DNA of 49,428 nt, from positions 1 through 49,428 of the forward strand of contig NZ_VCKW01000029.1 of NCBI RefSeq assembly GCF_005889715.1, read 5' to 3'. The notes under the pieces were generated by a model that ran no database searches, was not told where the DNA came from, and saw nothing but the letters and a program-made list of their open reading frames with translations. A program made the translations under genes and the position numbers. Shown piece by piece: positions 40,540-49,388 of the stretch. How positions within the stretch are numbered: the stretch's first letter is position 1; the number at the start of each line of letters is the position of its first letter. The stretch is from Actinomadura soli. Its GTDB lineage: Bacteria > Actinomycetota > Actinomycetes > Streptosporangiales > Streptosporangiaceae.

Positions 40540-41889
40540 GTGTACGCCGCGCTCGGGCTGCTGGCCGTCCTCGTGCTGACGGCCGCGACCGGCTACTTCG
40601 TGGCGCAGGAGTTCGCGTTCGTCACCGCGGACCGGGCGCTGCTCGACCAGCGGGCCGCGGACGGCGACCGGGCGTCCGCGCGGGCGGTGCGGGTCATGGG
40701 ACGGCTATCGTTCATGCTGTCCGGCGCGCAGCTCGGCATCACCGTCACCGCGCTCGTGGTCGGGTTCATCGCCAAGCCCGCGCTGGCCGACCTGATCGAC
40801 CCGGCGCTGCGGGCGGGCGGGGTGCCGGACGCGGCGTCCGGCGGGGTCGCGGTGGCGCTGGGGTTCGGCCTCGCCACCGTGATCCAGATGATCCTGGGCG
40901 AGCTGTTCCCGAAGAACCTGGCGCTGGTCAGGGCGGAGCCGCTGGCGCGGGCGCTGGCCGCGTCCACGCTCGTCTACCTGACGGTGGCGGGCCCGCTGAT
41001 CAGGCTGTTCGACACGGCCGCGAACCGGCTCGTCCGGGCGGCCGGGATCGAGCCGGTGGAGGAGCTGCACCATGGCGCGACGCTGCAGGAGCTCGGGCAC
41101 ATCATCGGCGAGTCCGGCGAGAAGCTGCAGGCGGGGCACGCCGACCTGCTGGAGCGGGCGCTCGTGTTCTCCGAGCGCGACGCCGAGGAGGTCATGGTCC
41201 CCCGCGTGGACGTGGTGACCGTCCCGGCCACCGCGCGCGCCGCCGAGCTGAGCGACGTGATCTCCGCGACCGGGCACTCCCGCTATCCCGTCGTGGGCGA
41301 GAGCGTCGACGACCTCGTCGGCGTCGTCGGCCTGGAGGAGCTGATCCTGCTCGGCCCGGACGAGGCGGAGCGCACCGCCGTCCGCGACATCGCCAGGTCG
41401 CCGCTGCTGCTGCCGTCCTCGCTGCCGCTGCCGGACGTGCTGACCCGGCTGCGCGCCGCCGGTGCCCCGATGGCCTGCGTGATGGACGAGTACGGCGGCT
41501 TCGCCGGCCTGGTGACCTGGGAGGACGTCGCCGAGGAGCTGGTCGGGGAGATCGCCGACGAGAACGAGCCCGGCGAGGACCTCGCGATCCGGACCGGCGA
41601 GTGGTGGACGACCGACGCCGGCCTGCGGATGGACGAGGTCGCCCACGAGACCGGCATCGCGCTGCCCGAGGGCGACTACGAGACCGTCGCGGGCCTGCTG
41701 CTGAAGCGGCTCGGACGGGTCGCGCGCCCCGGCGACGTCGTCACCGTCCACCTGCCGCCGACCCGGCTGGACGAACCCGCCCGGACCGCGTTCGTCGAGG
41801 TGCTGACCGTCCACCGGCACGTGCCTGAGCTGATCCGCGTCCGCGCCGTGGTCGACGCCGGGGAGACCGGCGGGGGGGAGGTCCGGTGA
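40540..41889 (+). CDS. CorC/HlyC-type membrane protein (DUF21-CBS-CorC)
   Basis: 449 residues from GTG 40540 with GGAGGGAG upstream. DUF21 membrane domain (about 1-190; FVAQEFAFVTADRALLDQRA, SGAQLGITVTALVVGFIAKP, GELFPKNLALV), a pair of CBS domains (about 205-335; MVPRVDVVTVPATA, DEYGGFAGLVTWEDVAEELV), and a C-terminal CorC domain (about 350-430). Family members are linked to Mg2+/Co2+ transport or membrane integrity. Its stop overlaps the next gene's start (GTGA). Confidence 0.92.
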   Translation: MYAALGLLAVLVLTAATGYFVAQEFAFVTADRALLDQRAADGDRASARAVRVMGRLSFMLSGAQLGITVTALVVGFIAKPALADLIDPALRAGGVPDAASGGVAVALGFGLATVIQMILGELFPKNLALVRAEPLARALAASTLVYLTVAGPLIRLFDTAANRLVRAAGIEPVEELHHGATLQELGHIIGESGEKLQAGHADLLERALVFSERDAEEVMVPRVDVVTVPATARAAELSDVISATGHSRYPVVGESVDDLVGVVGLEELILLGPDEAERTAVRDIARSPLLLPSSLPLPDVLTRLRAAGAPMACVMDEYGGFAGLVTWEDVAEELVGEIADENEPGEDLAIRTGEWWTTDAGLRMDEVAHETGIALPEGDYETVAGLLLKRLGRVARPGDVVTVHLPPTRLDEPARTAFVEVLTVHRHVPELIRVRAVVDAGETGGGEVR

Positions 41890-42899
41890 ACCTCGCGCTG
41901 GGCGCGCCCGTCACCCTCGCGCTGCTGATCGGCAACGGCTTTTTCGTCGCCGCCGAGTTCGCGCTGGTGGCGGCGCGGCGGCCCCGGCTGGAGCGGGCCG
42001 CCGCGCGGGGCGGCCGGGCCGCGGCGGCCGCGGTCGCCGGGATCGACGAGCTGTCGCTGACGCTGGCCGGGGCGCAGCTCGGCATCACGATGTGCTCGCT
42101 CGGCCTCGGCCTGGTCTCCGAGCCGGTGTTCGCCAAGACGCTCACGCCGCCGATCCACGCCGCGGGCCTGCCGGACGGGGCCGCGCACGCGGTCGCGTTC
42201 GTCCTGGCCCTGGCGCTCGTCACGTTCCTGCACATGGTCGTCGGGGAGATGGCGCCGAAGTCGTGGGCGATCACCGCCCCGGAGCGCTCCGCGATGATTC
42301 TGGGGCTGCCGTTCCGCGCGTTCGCGACCGTCGTCCGGCCGCTGCTGGCCGCGCTGAACAGCACGACGAACCTGCTGCTGCGCATGATCCGCATCGAGCC
42401 GGCCGACGCGCGGGAGGTGTCCCGGACGCCGGAGCAGCTGCGCAGCATCGCGCAGGACTCGCGGCGCCTCGGGCTGATCGAGGAGAGCGAGCTGTCCCTG
42501 CTCACCGCCGCGCTGGACGCGCCGCGCACCCCGCTGGCCGGGCTCGTCGTGCCCGTCTCCCGCATCGTGTCGGTGCCGGCCGCGGCGACGCCGCAGGAGG
42601 TCATCGACACCGCCGCCCGCACCGGCCATCTCCGGATCATGCTGCGGGACGCGGGGAGCGAGCCGCTGATGGTGCACGTCCGCGACGCCTACCTGGCCCG
42701 CGCGCGGGGCAGCGGGACCCCGGCCCGGGAGATGGCGCATCCGGTGCCCACGGTGCCGATCGGCACGCCGGTCGGCGAGGCGGTCGCCCTCCTGAAGGGC
42801 CGCCACAGCCATCTCGGCCTCGCCGTGGCGCCCGACGGCCGCGTGACCGGGCTGATCAACCTCGACGACCTCCTGACGACGCTCCTCGCCGTCCGCTGA
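41886..42899 (+). CDS. CorC/HlyC-type membrane protein, shorter partner
   Basis: 337 residues from GTG 41886, overlapping the preceding gene. DUF21 membrane domain (GNGFFVAAEFALVAARRPRL, AGAQLGITMCSLGLGLVSEP, VGEMAPKSWAI) and CBS domains (VVPVSRIVSVPAAATPQEVI, VTGLINLDDLLTTL). The C-terminal CorC domain found in its partner is missing, a usual asymmetry in these tandem pairs. The two probably form a heteromer (inference). Confidence 0.92.
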   Translation: MNLALGAPVTLALLIGNGFFVAAEFALVAARRPRLERAAARGGRAAAAAVAGIDELSLTLAGAQLGITMCSLGLGLVSEPVFAKTLTPPIHAAGLPDGAAHAVAFVLALALVTFLHMVVGEMAPKSWAITAPERSAMILGLPFRAFATVVRPLLAALNSTTNLLLRMIRIEPADAREVSRTPEQLRSIAQDSRRLGLIEESELSLLTAALDAPRTPLAGLVVPVSRIVSVPAAATPQEVIDTAARTGHLRIMLRDAGSEPLMVHVRDAYLARARGSGTPAREMAHPVPTVPIGTPVGEAVALLKGRHSHLGLAVAPDGRVTGLINLDDLLTTLLAVR

Positions 42900-42910
42900 T
42901 CCCGGCGAAA

Positions 42911-42958
42911 GTGTCAATGTGGGTTGACATCATCACGAGCGTCAACCTACATTGACAC
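42911..42958 (+). promoter_or_regulatory. Leaderless promoter within a long inverted repeat
   Basis: GTGTCAATGTGGGTTGAC (42911-42928) and its inverted copy (42941-42958, one mismatch) have 18-bp arms and a 12-bp spacer. Each arm contains TGTCAA-6 bp-TTGACA or a close copy. TTGACA (42924-42929), 18 bp, TACATT (42948-42953) makes a promoter whose start would fall on the ATG at 42960. The whole core promoter is therefore covered by operator. Confidence 0.75.
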
Positions 42959-42959
42959 C

Positions 42960-43193
42960 ATGAGCGACGGAGTGAAACTCGCCCAGGAGGCGAGCAGCCG
43001 GGATCCCGCGGTCGGGCTGCGGGCCGTGCGGGCGCTGCGCGAGCTGGCCGAGCGGCTGGAGGCCCTGCAGGTCGCCAGCGCCCGCGACCAGGGCTATTCC
43101 TGGCAGGACATCGCGGTCTGCCTCGGCGTGAGCCGGCAGGCCGTCCACAAGAAGCACGGCGGCAAGCGCCGCATTCTCAGGAAGGAGGACTAG
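42960..43193 (+). CDS. Small helix-turn-helix DNA-binding protein
   Basis: 77 residues from ATG 42960. The first half is a helix (VGLRAVRALRELAERLEALQ); the second is an HTH (YSWQDIAVCLGVSRQAVHKK, about 46-65) with a basic tail HGGKRRILRKED. The ATG lies one base after a long inverted repeat that includes the promoter, so the mRNA is probably leaderless and the protein probably autoregulates (inferred). It is four bases ahead of the Clp-N gene, so the two form one operon. Confidence 0.87.
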   Translation: MSDGVKLAQEASSRDPAVGLRAVRALRELAERLEALQVASARDQGYSWQDIAVCLGVSRQAVHKKHGGKRRILRKED

Positions 43194-43197
43194 CGCG

Positions 43198-43743
43198 ATG
43201 TTCGAGCGTTTCACCGATGCCGCCCGAAGGGTCGTCGTCGACGCCCAGGCGGAGGCGCGGGACCTGCGGCACCACCACATCGGCACCGAGCACCTCCTGC
43301 TCTCCCTGCTGAACGGCGGCGGCGAGATCGCGCGGGCGGCGGGCGAGCACGGGCTGGACGCGCCCGGCGTCCGGGCCCGGATCGCCGCCATGAGCGAGGA
43401 CCCGCTCGACCCCCAGGCGCTGAGCATGCTCGGCATCGACCTGGACGCCGTCCGGGAGGCGACCGAGCGGACCTTCGGGCCGGGCGCCCTGGACGTCCCC
43501 GCCCGCGAAGGCCGGGGCCCCAGAGGGCACATCCCCTTCACCCCGAAGGCCAAGAAGGCCCTGGAGCTGAGCCTGCGGCACGCGGTCCGGCTCAAGCAGA
43601 AGCAGATCCGCCAGGGCCACATCCTGCTCGCCCTCCTGCACGACGACGAGTTCCTGTCGGTGCGGCTCGCCACCGAGGCGGGGGTGGATCTTCCGGCGCT
43701 GCGCGCCCATGTCGAGCGGCTCACCGCGTCCCTGGCGGCCTGA
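43198..43743 (+). CDS. Stand-alone Clp N-terminal domain protein
   Basis: 181 residues from ATG 43198 with AAGGAGGAC upstream. It contains two Clp-N repeats (about 1-70, FERFTDAARRVVVDAQAEAR then HHHIGTEHLLLSLL; and about 110-178, FTPKAKKALELSLRHAVRLK then IRQGHILLALLHDDE). Those in ClpA/ClpC bind adaptors and substrates. There is no AAA ATPase, so it may act as an adaptor, decoy or chaperone-like protein. Cotranscribed with the small HTH protein, which suggests control of protein-quality functions (inference). Confidence 0.92.
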   Translation: MFERFTDAARRVVVDAQAEARDLRHHHIGTEHLLLSLLNGGGEIARAAGEHGLDAPGVRARIAAMSEDPLDPQALSMLGIDLDAVREATERTFGPGALDVPAREGRGPRGHIPFTPKAKKALELSLRHAVRLKQKQIRQGHILLALLHDDEFLSVRLATEAGVDLPALRAHVERLTASLAA

Positions 43744-43771
43744 TCGGCAGCAGGTGTGATTATTTAGAGAC

Positions 43772-45151
43772 ATGTCGGACCTGCTGGAAGCGCTGCGCGG
43801 CACCGTCCCCGCCGACCGGATCGTCACCGACCCGGACGTGATCTCCTCCTACACGCACGACGAGGCGGCCTGGGCGCCCTACGGGACGCCCGCCGCCCTC
43901 GTCCGCGCCGGATCGACCGGCGACGTGCGCGACGTCGTGGCGGCCTGCGCCGAGCGCGGCGTCCCGCTCGTGCCGCGCGGCGCGGGCACCGGCGTGTCCG
44001 GCGGCGCGAACGCCCTCGACGGGTGCGTGCTGCTGTCCCTGGAGGCGATGGACGCCATCGTCGAGATCAACGCCGAGGAGCGGCTCGCCGTCGTCCAGCC
44101 GGGCGTGGTGAACGACGCGCTGCGGCAGGCGTGCGCCGAGCGCGGCCTCTGGTACCCGCCCGACCCGTCCAGCGCGCCGTGGTCGACGATCGGCGGGAAC
44201 GTCGCCACCAACGCCGGCGGCCTGTGCTGCGTCAAGTACGGCGTGACCCGCGACTACGTCCTGGCCGTGGAGGCGGTCGTCGGACGCGGCGAGGTCGTCC
44301 GGCTCGGCCGCCGCACCGCCAAGGGCGTCGCCGGATACGACCTGTGCGGGCTCATGGTCGGCTCCGAGGGGACGCTCGGCGTGATCACCGAGGTGACCGT
44401 CCGGCTGCGCGGCGCCCGGGCCCCCGAGCGCACCGTCGTCGGGTACTTCGACACCCTGCAGGCGGCGGGCGAGGCGGTCGGCGCGATCACCGCGGCCGGG
44501 ATCGTCCCGAGCGCGCTGGAGCTGGTCGACCGGCACGTGCTGGAGGCCGTCGACGCGTGGCGGAACATGGGCCTGTCGGCGGACGCGAACGTCCTGCTCC
44601 TCGGCCGCACCGACGTGCCGGGCGAGGCCGGGGACGCGGAGGCCGCCGCGATGGTCCGGCTGTTCGAGGAGGCGGGCGCGACGTGGAGCGCCCGCTCGTC
44701 CGACGAGGCGGAGGCCGAGGCGCTCTTCTCCGCCCGCAAGCTCAGCCACCAGGCGCTCGAACGCCTCGGCACCCTCCTGACGGAGGACGTGTGCGTCCCG
44801 CGCGGCCTCCTCCCGGAGATGCTCACCCGCGTCGAGGCGACCGCCGCGCGCAACGACGTCCACATCGCGAACGTCGCGCACGCGGGCGACGGGAACCTGC
44901 ACCCGCTCATCGTCACCCCGCCCGGCGACGACGGAGCCCGCGTCCGCGCCCAGCGCGCGTTCGACGAGATCATCGCCGACGCCATCGCGCTGGGCGGCAC
45001 CGTCTCCGGCGAGCACGGCATCGGGCTGCTCAAGCGCCGCGGCCTGCGCGACGAGGTGTCCCCGGCCGTCATCGCCCTGCACCACGCGGTCAAGGACGCG
45101 CTCGACCCGGCGGGCATCTTCAACCCCGGAAAGGTCATCGGCACCCCCTGA
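43772..45151 (+). CDS. Glycolate oxidase GlcD-type FAD-linked oxidase
   Basis: 459 residues from ATG 43772. The FAD-binding PCMH domain has PRGAGTGVSGGANAL (68-82), PPDPSSAPWSTIGGNVATNAGG and GSEGTLGVITEVTVRL. The C-terminal FAD-oxidase domain has NVAHAGDGNLHPLI, GGTVSGEHGIGLLK and the terminal DPAGIFNPGKVI. It should oxidise a 2-hydroxy acid such as glycolate or D-lactate; which one is not determined. There is no clear ribosome site, and an AT-rich stretch lies close to the ATG, so the mRNA may be leaderless. Confidence 0.93.
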   Translation: MSDLLEALRGTVPADRIVTDPDVISSYTHDEAAWAPYGTPAALVRAGSTGDVRDVVAACAERGVPLVPRGAGTGVSGGANALDGCVLLSLEAMDAIVEINAEERLAVVQPGVVNDALRQACAERGLWYPPDPSSAPWSTIGGNVATNAGGLCCVKYGVTRDYVLAVEAVVGRGEVVRLGRRTAKGVAGYDLCGLMVGSEGTLGVITEVTVRLRGARAPERTVVGYFDTLQAAGEAVGAITAAGIVPSALELVDRHVLEAVDAWRNMGLSADANVLLLGRTDVPGEAGDAEAAAMVRLFEEAGATWSARSSDEAEAEALFSARKLSHQALERLGTLLTEDVCVPRGLLPEMLTRVEATAARNDVHIANVAHAGDGNLHPLIVTPPGDDGARVRAQRAFDEIIADAIALGGTVSGEHGIGLLKRRGLRDEVSPAVIALHHAVKDALDPAGIFNPGKVIGTP

Positions 45152-45196
45152 CACCCTGAGGGCCAGGTGGCGGCGTCCGGGGAGCCGGCCCGGGGG

Positions 45197-45993
45197 TCAG
45201 CGTCCGGCGAGCAGTTCCACGACGGACGCGAACTCCTCCATGTACTCCGCCGGGACCGACACGTACGACACGCCCAGCTCGTCGCGCCGCCGGGTGAGCG
45301 TGTCGGCCATGGCCCGCGGCGTCCCCGACAGCTTCGCGATCGCGTCCGCCGCCGCCATCTCGGCCGGGTCCACGCCCATCTGGCGGGCCAGCGCCTCCGG
45401 CACCTCGTCGCCGACGACATGGACCTGCGCGCACAGTTCCAGGTCGTCGAACCGCTCCCCCGCCGCCTCCCGGACGATCGCGACCAGCTCCGCGAGCTGC
45501 GCGTCGCCGGTCAGCGGCGGAACGCCGAAGGCGACGGTGTCCGCCCGCCGCGCGGCGAGCCGCAGCATCCGCGGCCGGGACCCGGCGACGAGCACGCGGG
45601 GCGGCCGGCCGCTCCCCGCGTACAGCCCCTCCGGCGGGCGGGCGACCCGTGCGGCACGCCGAGGATCTCGGCGTCCCGCTCCCCGCCGGGGCGTCCGGCG
45701 CCGATCCCGAGTTCGAACCGGTCGCCGGTGGCGAACGCCAGCGACGCCGCCTCCCAGGCGATCGCGTTCGGCGGCCGGGTCGCGGCGGACAGCACGAACG
45801 TGCCGACCCGCAGCGTCGTCGTCGCGCCCGCCGCCGCGGCGAGCATCACCGCGGGCACGGCCGTGAAGGACGTGTCGGGCATCAGCAGCGTCGAGTACCC
45901 GAGCTGCTCCACCCGCCGCGCCTGCGCCGCCCAGCCCGCGCCGTCCGGCGCCGACCATCCCATCACCGCGAACCGGAACTGCCTGGCCGCCAT
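45197..45993 (-). pseudogene. LLM-class oxidoreductase with internal out-of-frame deletion
   Basis: The N-terminal half starts at ATG 45993 (GGGAGG upstream): FRFAVMGWSAPDGAGWAAQA, LMPDTSFTAVPAVMLAAAAG, FELGIGAGRPGGERDAEILG. After VPHGSP (near 45645) homology continues in another frame as PPEGLYAGSGRPPRVLVAGS through VSYVSVPAEYMEEFASVVEL. The intervening loop of the luciferase-like barrel, perhaps 25-40 residues, is missing. The event lies in a short CCGCC-rich repeat. The enzyme cannot be made intact. Confidence 0.8.
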
Positions 45994-46042
45994 CCCACGC
46001 CTCCCGTGCCGTCGCTACGTCGGGCACCATTCGAGTGAGGGC

Positions 46043-46846
46043 TCACTCATTTGTCAAGGAGACCGTGAAACGGCGCAGGCTGAGCGCCGGGTTCTTCTCC
46101 CGGACGGCCGCGACCCGCTCCGCCGACACCTCCGCGGACGCGACACCGGTCCCCTCCCCGAGCCCGGCCGTGACCACGCCCATCGGATCCACGATCATGC
46201 TGTTCCCGGCGCCGGTCGGGGCGCACTGCCCGGCGGCGGCCACGTAGATGGTGTTCTCGATCGCGCGGGCCCGGACGAGCGTCCGCCAGTGGTCCTCCTT
46301 CAGCGGGCCGGGCACCCAGTCGGCGGGCAGCGCGAGCACGTCGGCGCCCGCGTCCACGATCCGCCGCGTCACCTCGGGGAACCGGACGTCGTAGCAGGTC
46401 TGCATGCCGAACGTCACGCCCTCGACGGCGAACGTCTCCGGGTCCCCGATCTCGCCGGGCCGGACCAGCGCCGACTCCTTGTAGCCGAACGCGTCGTACA
46501 GGTGCATCTTGCGGTATTCGGCCACGACGTCGCCGCCGGGACTGACCGCGAGGAGCGTGTTGGAGATCCGGGCCGGCTCGTCCAGGCGCTCGTTCATGCC
46601 CGCGACGACGTGCACGCCGAGCCGTCCGGCCAGCTCGGCGAGACCGGTGGCGAACGGGCCGTCGAGCGGCTCGGCCGAGTCGAGGAACCGCTCGTCCAGT
46701 TTCGGCGCCGTGAACATGGCGAACTCGGGGAACACGACGACGTCCGCGCCGCGGCCGGCCGCCTCGTCCGCCAGCTTGCGGATCGCCGCCAGGTTCTCGT
46801 CCTTGTCGACGCCGGGCGCGAACTGCGCCACCGCGACGTGCACCAT
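46043..46846 (-). CDS. Carbon-nitrogen hydrolase (nitrilase superfamily)
   Basis: 267 residues. I chose ATG 46846 because AGGAGGGG lies six bases upstream; the ATG two codons earlier is too close to it. The Glu-Lys-Cys triad is complete: E41 in FPEFA, K113 in RKMHLYD, C151 in QTCYDVRFPE. It hydrolyses an amide or similar C-N bond of a small molecule; it may be an omega-amidase-like or metabolite-repair enzyme. Length is normal. It is downstream of and co-directional with the helicase gene (34 bp), so it is possibly cotranscribed. Confidence 0.93.
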   Translation of the reverse strand: MVHVAVAQFAPGVDKDENLAAIRKLADEAAGRGADVVVFPEFAMFTAPKLDERFLDSAEPLDGPFATGLAELAGRLGVHVVAGMNERLDEPARISNTLLAVSPGGDVVAEYRKMHLYDAFGYKESALVRPGEIGDPETFAVEGVTFGMQTCYDVRFPEVTRRIVDAGADVLALPADWVPGPLKEDHWRTLVRARAIENTIYVAAAGQCAPTGAGNSMIVDPMGVVTAGLGEGTGVASAEVSAERVAAVREKNPALSLRRFTVSLTNE

Positions 46847-46880
46847 GCTCATCCCCTCCTGCGTTGCTTGGGTTTCCGTG

Positions 46881-49388
46881 TCACATCCGGTCGACGCCGG
46901 TCACGCGGACGACGGCCTCGCCCTCCTGGTCGGAGCCCGCCAGGTCCACGTCGGCGCTGATGCCCCAGTCGTGGTGGCCCTCGGGGTCGTCGAACACCTG
47001 CCGGACGCGCCACAGCGCGTCCTCGGGGACCTCCTCGATCTGCAGCAGCTTCGGGCCCCGCGCGTCGGCGCCGGTGAACAGCTCGTCATGCTCGGCGAAG
47101 TAGCCGTCCATCGCGTCCCGCCAGGCGGCGGCGCCGAAGTCCGGGTCGAGCTCGCCCAGCTCCGCGTACCGCTCCAGCGCGGCCAGCTCCACCCGGCGGA
47201 ACAGCGCGTTGCGGACCAGCACCCGGAACGCCCGCGTGTTCGCGGTCACCTTGGTGACGCGCTCCTCGATCGGCTCGTCCAGGTCGTCGGCGGCGGGGTT
47301 CGCGAGCTGCTCCCACTCGTCCAGCAGGCTGGAGTCGACCTGCCGCACCAGCTCCCCCAGCCACTCGATCAGGTCGATCAGGTCATCGGTCTTGATCGAC
47401 TCCGGGACGGTCTGCTGCAGCGCCTTGTACGCCCCCGACAGGTACCGCAGGACGAGCCCCTCGCCCCGCGCCAGCTCGTAGAACCCGATGTACTCGGTGA
47501 ACGTCATCGCCCGCTCGTACATGTCGCGGACCACCGCCTTGGGCCGCAGCGGATGGTCGCCGACCCACGGATGCCCGGCCCGGTAGATCTCGTACGCGGC
47601 GTCGAGCTCGTCCTCCAGCGGTTTCGGATGGTCGACGTCCTGGAGCAGCTCCATCCGCTCCTCGTACTCGATGCCCTCCGCCTTCATCTCCTGGACGGCC
47701 TCGCCCTTCGCCTTGTTGACCTGCGCCGCGAGGATCTGCCGCGGGTCCTCCAGGGTCGCCTCGATGACCGACAGGACGTCCAGCGCGTACGACGGCGAGG
47801 ACGGGTCCAGAATCTCGAACGCGGCCAGCGCGAACGTCGACAGCGCCTGGTTGAGCGCGAAGTCCTCCTGCAGGTCGACGGTGATCCGCGCGTACCGTCC
47901 CATGTCGTCGGGCTCTGGCAGCACCTCGACGACACCCCCGGCGAGCAGCGACCGGTAGATCGCGATGGCCCGCGAGATGTGCCGCCGGCGCGCCGCGGGC
48001 TCCTCGTGGTTGTCGGTCAGCAGCCGCTTCATCGCCTGGAACGCGTTGCCCGGACGCGCGATCACCGACAGCAGCATCGCGTGGCTGACCTGGAACCGGG
48101 ACCGGAGCATCTCCGGCTCGGCCTCCTGCAGCTTCTTGAAGACGTCCTCGTCCCACCCGACGAACCCCTCGGGCGGCTTCTTGCGCTGCACCTTCCGCCG
48201 CTTCTTCGGGTCGTCACCGGCCTTGGCGAGTGCCTTCTCGTTCTCCACCACGTGCTCTGGCGCCTGCGCGACGACGAACCCGACCGTGTCGAACCCGGCG
48301 CGCCCGGCCCTCCCCGCGATCTGGTGGAACTCCCTCGCGCGCAGCCGCCGCACCCGGTGCCCGTCGTACTTGCTGAGCGCGGTGAACACCACGGTCCTGA
48401 TCGGCACGTTGACGCCCACGCCGAGCGTGTCCGTCCCGCAGATGACCTTCAGCAGCCCGGCCTGCGCGAGGCGCTCCACCAGCCGCCGGTACTTGGGCAG
48501 CATCCCCGCGTGATGCACCCCGATCCCGTGCCGGACGAACCGCGACAGGTTCCGCCCGAACTTCGTCGTGAACCGGAAGTTCCCGATCAGCTCCGCGATC
48601 CGCGCCTTCTCCGCCTTCGTGCACACGTTGACGCTCATCAGCGACTGCGCCCGCTCGATCGCCGCCGCCTGCGTGAAATGCACCAGATACACCGGCGCCT
48701 TCTGCTCGGCCAGCAACTCCTCGATCGTCTCGTGCAGCGGCGTCACCCGGTAGTCGTAGATCAGCGGGACGGGCCGGTCCGCCGACGTCACCAGGGCGGT
48801 CGGGCGCCCCGTCCGCCGGGTCAGGTCCTTCTGGAAGAACGCGACGTCGCCGAGCGTCGCCGACATCAGCAGGAACTGTGCCTGCGGCAGCTCCAGCAGC
48901 GGGATCTGCCACGCCCATCCGCGCTCGGGCTCGGCGTAGAAGTGGAACTCGTCCATGACCACGACACCGATGTCCGCCTGGGCGCCGTCTCGCAGCGCGA
49001 TGTTGGCCAGGACCTCCGCCGTGCAACAGACAATGGGCGCGTCCGCGTTCACGCTGGCGTCGCCGGTCATCATGCCGACGTTGTCGCGCCCGAACATCTC
49101 GCCCAGGTCGAAGAACTTCTCCGACACCAGCGCCTTGATAGGCGCGGTGTAGAACCCGACCTGGTCTTTGCCGAGCCCCGCGAACAGCGCCCCGGCCGCC
49201 ACCAGGCTCTTCCCCGACCCGGTCGGGGTCGAAAGGATCACGTTCGCGCCCGACACGACCTCGATGAGCGCCTCCTCCTGCGCGGGATACAGCGTGATCC
49301 CGCGCCCCGACACCCACCGTTCGAACGCCTCGAACAGCGAATCGGCGTCGGTGTCGTTTCCAGAGGGCAGCTCATCGATAAGGCTCAC
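46881..49388 (-). CDS. DEAD/DEAH-box RNA helicase (DUF3516 type)
   Basis: 835 residues from GTG 49388 (starts VSLIDELPSG; GGAGG is very close). The superfamily 2 core is complete: Walker A TPTGSGKS (54-61), TAPIKALVSEKF, DEFH (146-149), SATLG (176-180), and the second domain VHFTQAAAIERAQ, GVHHAGMLPKYRRLVERLAQ, GTDTLGVGVNVP and QIAGRAGRAG. The long C-terminal region is the actinobacterial DUF3516 domain of Mtr4/Ski2-like helicases. Expected to unwind RNA, perhaps with a degradosome. The gene appears complete, 40 bp inside the window edge. Confidence 0.93.
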   Translation of the reverse strand: MSLIDELPSGNDTDADSLFEAFERWVSGRGITLYPAQEEALIEVVSGANVILSTPTGSGKSLVAAGALFAGLGKDQVGFYTAPIKALVSEKFFDLGEMFGRDNVGMMTGDASVNADAPIVCCTAEVLANIALRDGAQADIGVVVMDEFHFYAEPERGWAWQIPLLELPQAQFLLMSATLGDVAFFQKDLTRRTGRPTALVTSADRPVPLIYDYRVTPLHETIEELLAEQKAPVYLVHFTQAAAIERAQSLMSVNVCTKAEKARIAELIGNFRFTTKFGRNLSRFVRHGIGVHHAGMLPKYRRLVERLAQAGLLKVICGTDTLGVGVNVPIRTVVFTALSKYDGHRVRRLRAREFHQIAGRAGRAGFDTVGFVVAQAPEHVVENEKALAKAGDDPKKRRKVQRKKPPEGFVGWDEDVFKKLQEAEPEMLRSRFQVSHAMLLSVIARPGNAFQAMKRLLTDNHEEPAARRRHISRAIAIYRSLLAGGVVEVLPEPDDMGRYARITVDLQEDFALNQALSTFALAAFEILDPSSPSYALDVLSVIEATLEDPRQILAAQVNKAKGEAVQEMKAEGIEYEERMELLQDVDHPKPLEDELDAAYEIYRAGHPWVGDHPLRPKAVVRDMYERAMTFTEYIGFYELARGEGLVLRYLSGAYKALQQTVPESIKTDDLIDLIEWLGELVRQVDSSLLDEWEQLANPAADDLDEPIEERVTKVTANTRAFRVLVRNALFRRVELAALERYAELGELDPDFGAAAWRDAMDGYFAEHDELFTGADARGPKLLQIEEVPEDALWRVRQVFDDPEGHHDWGISADVDLAGSDQEGEAVVRVTGVDRM

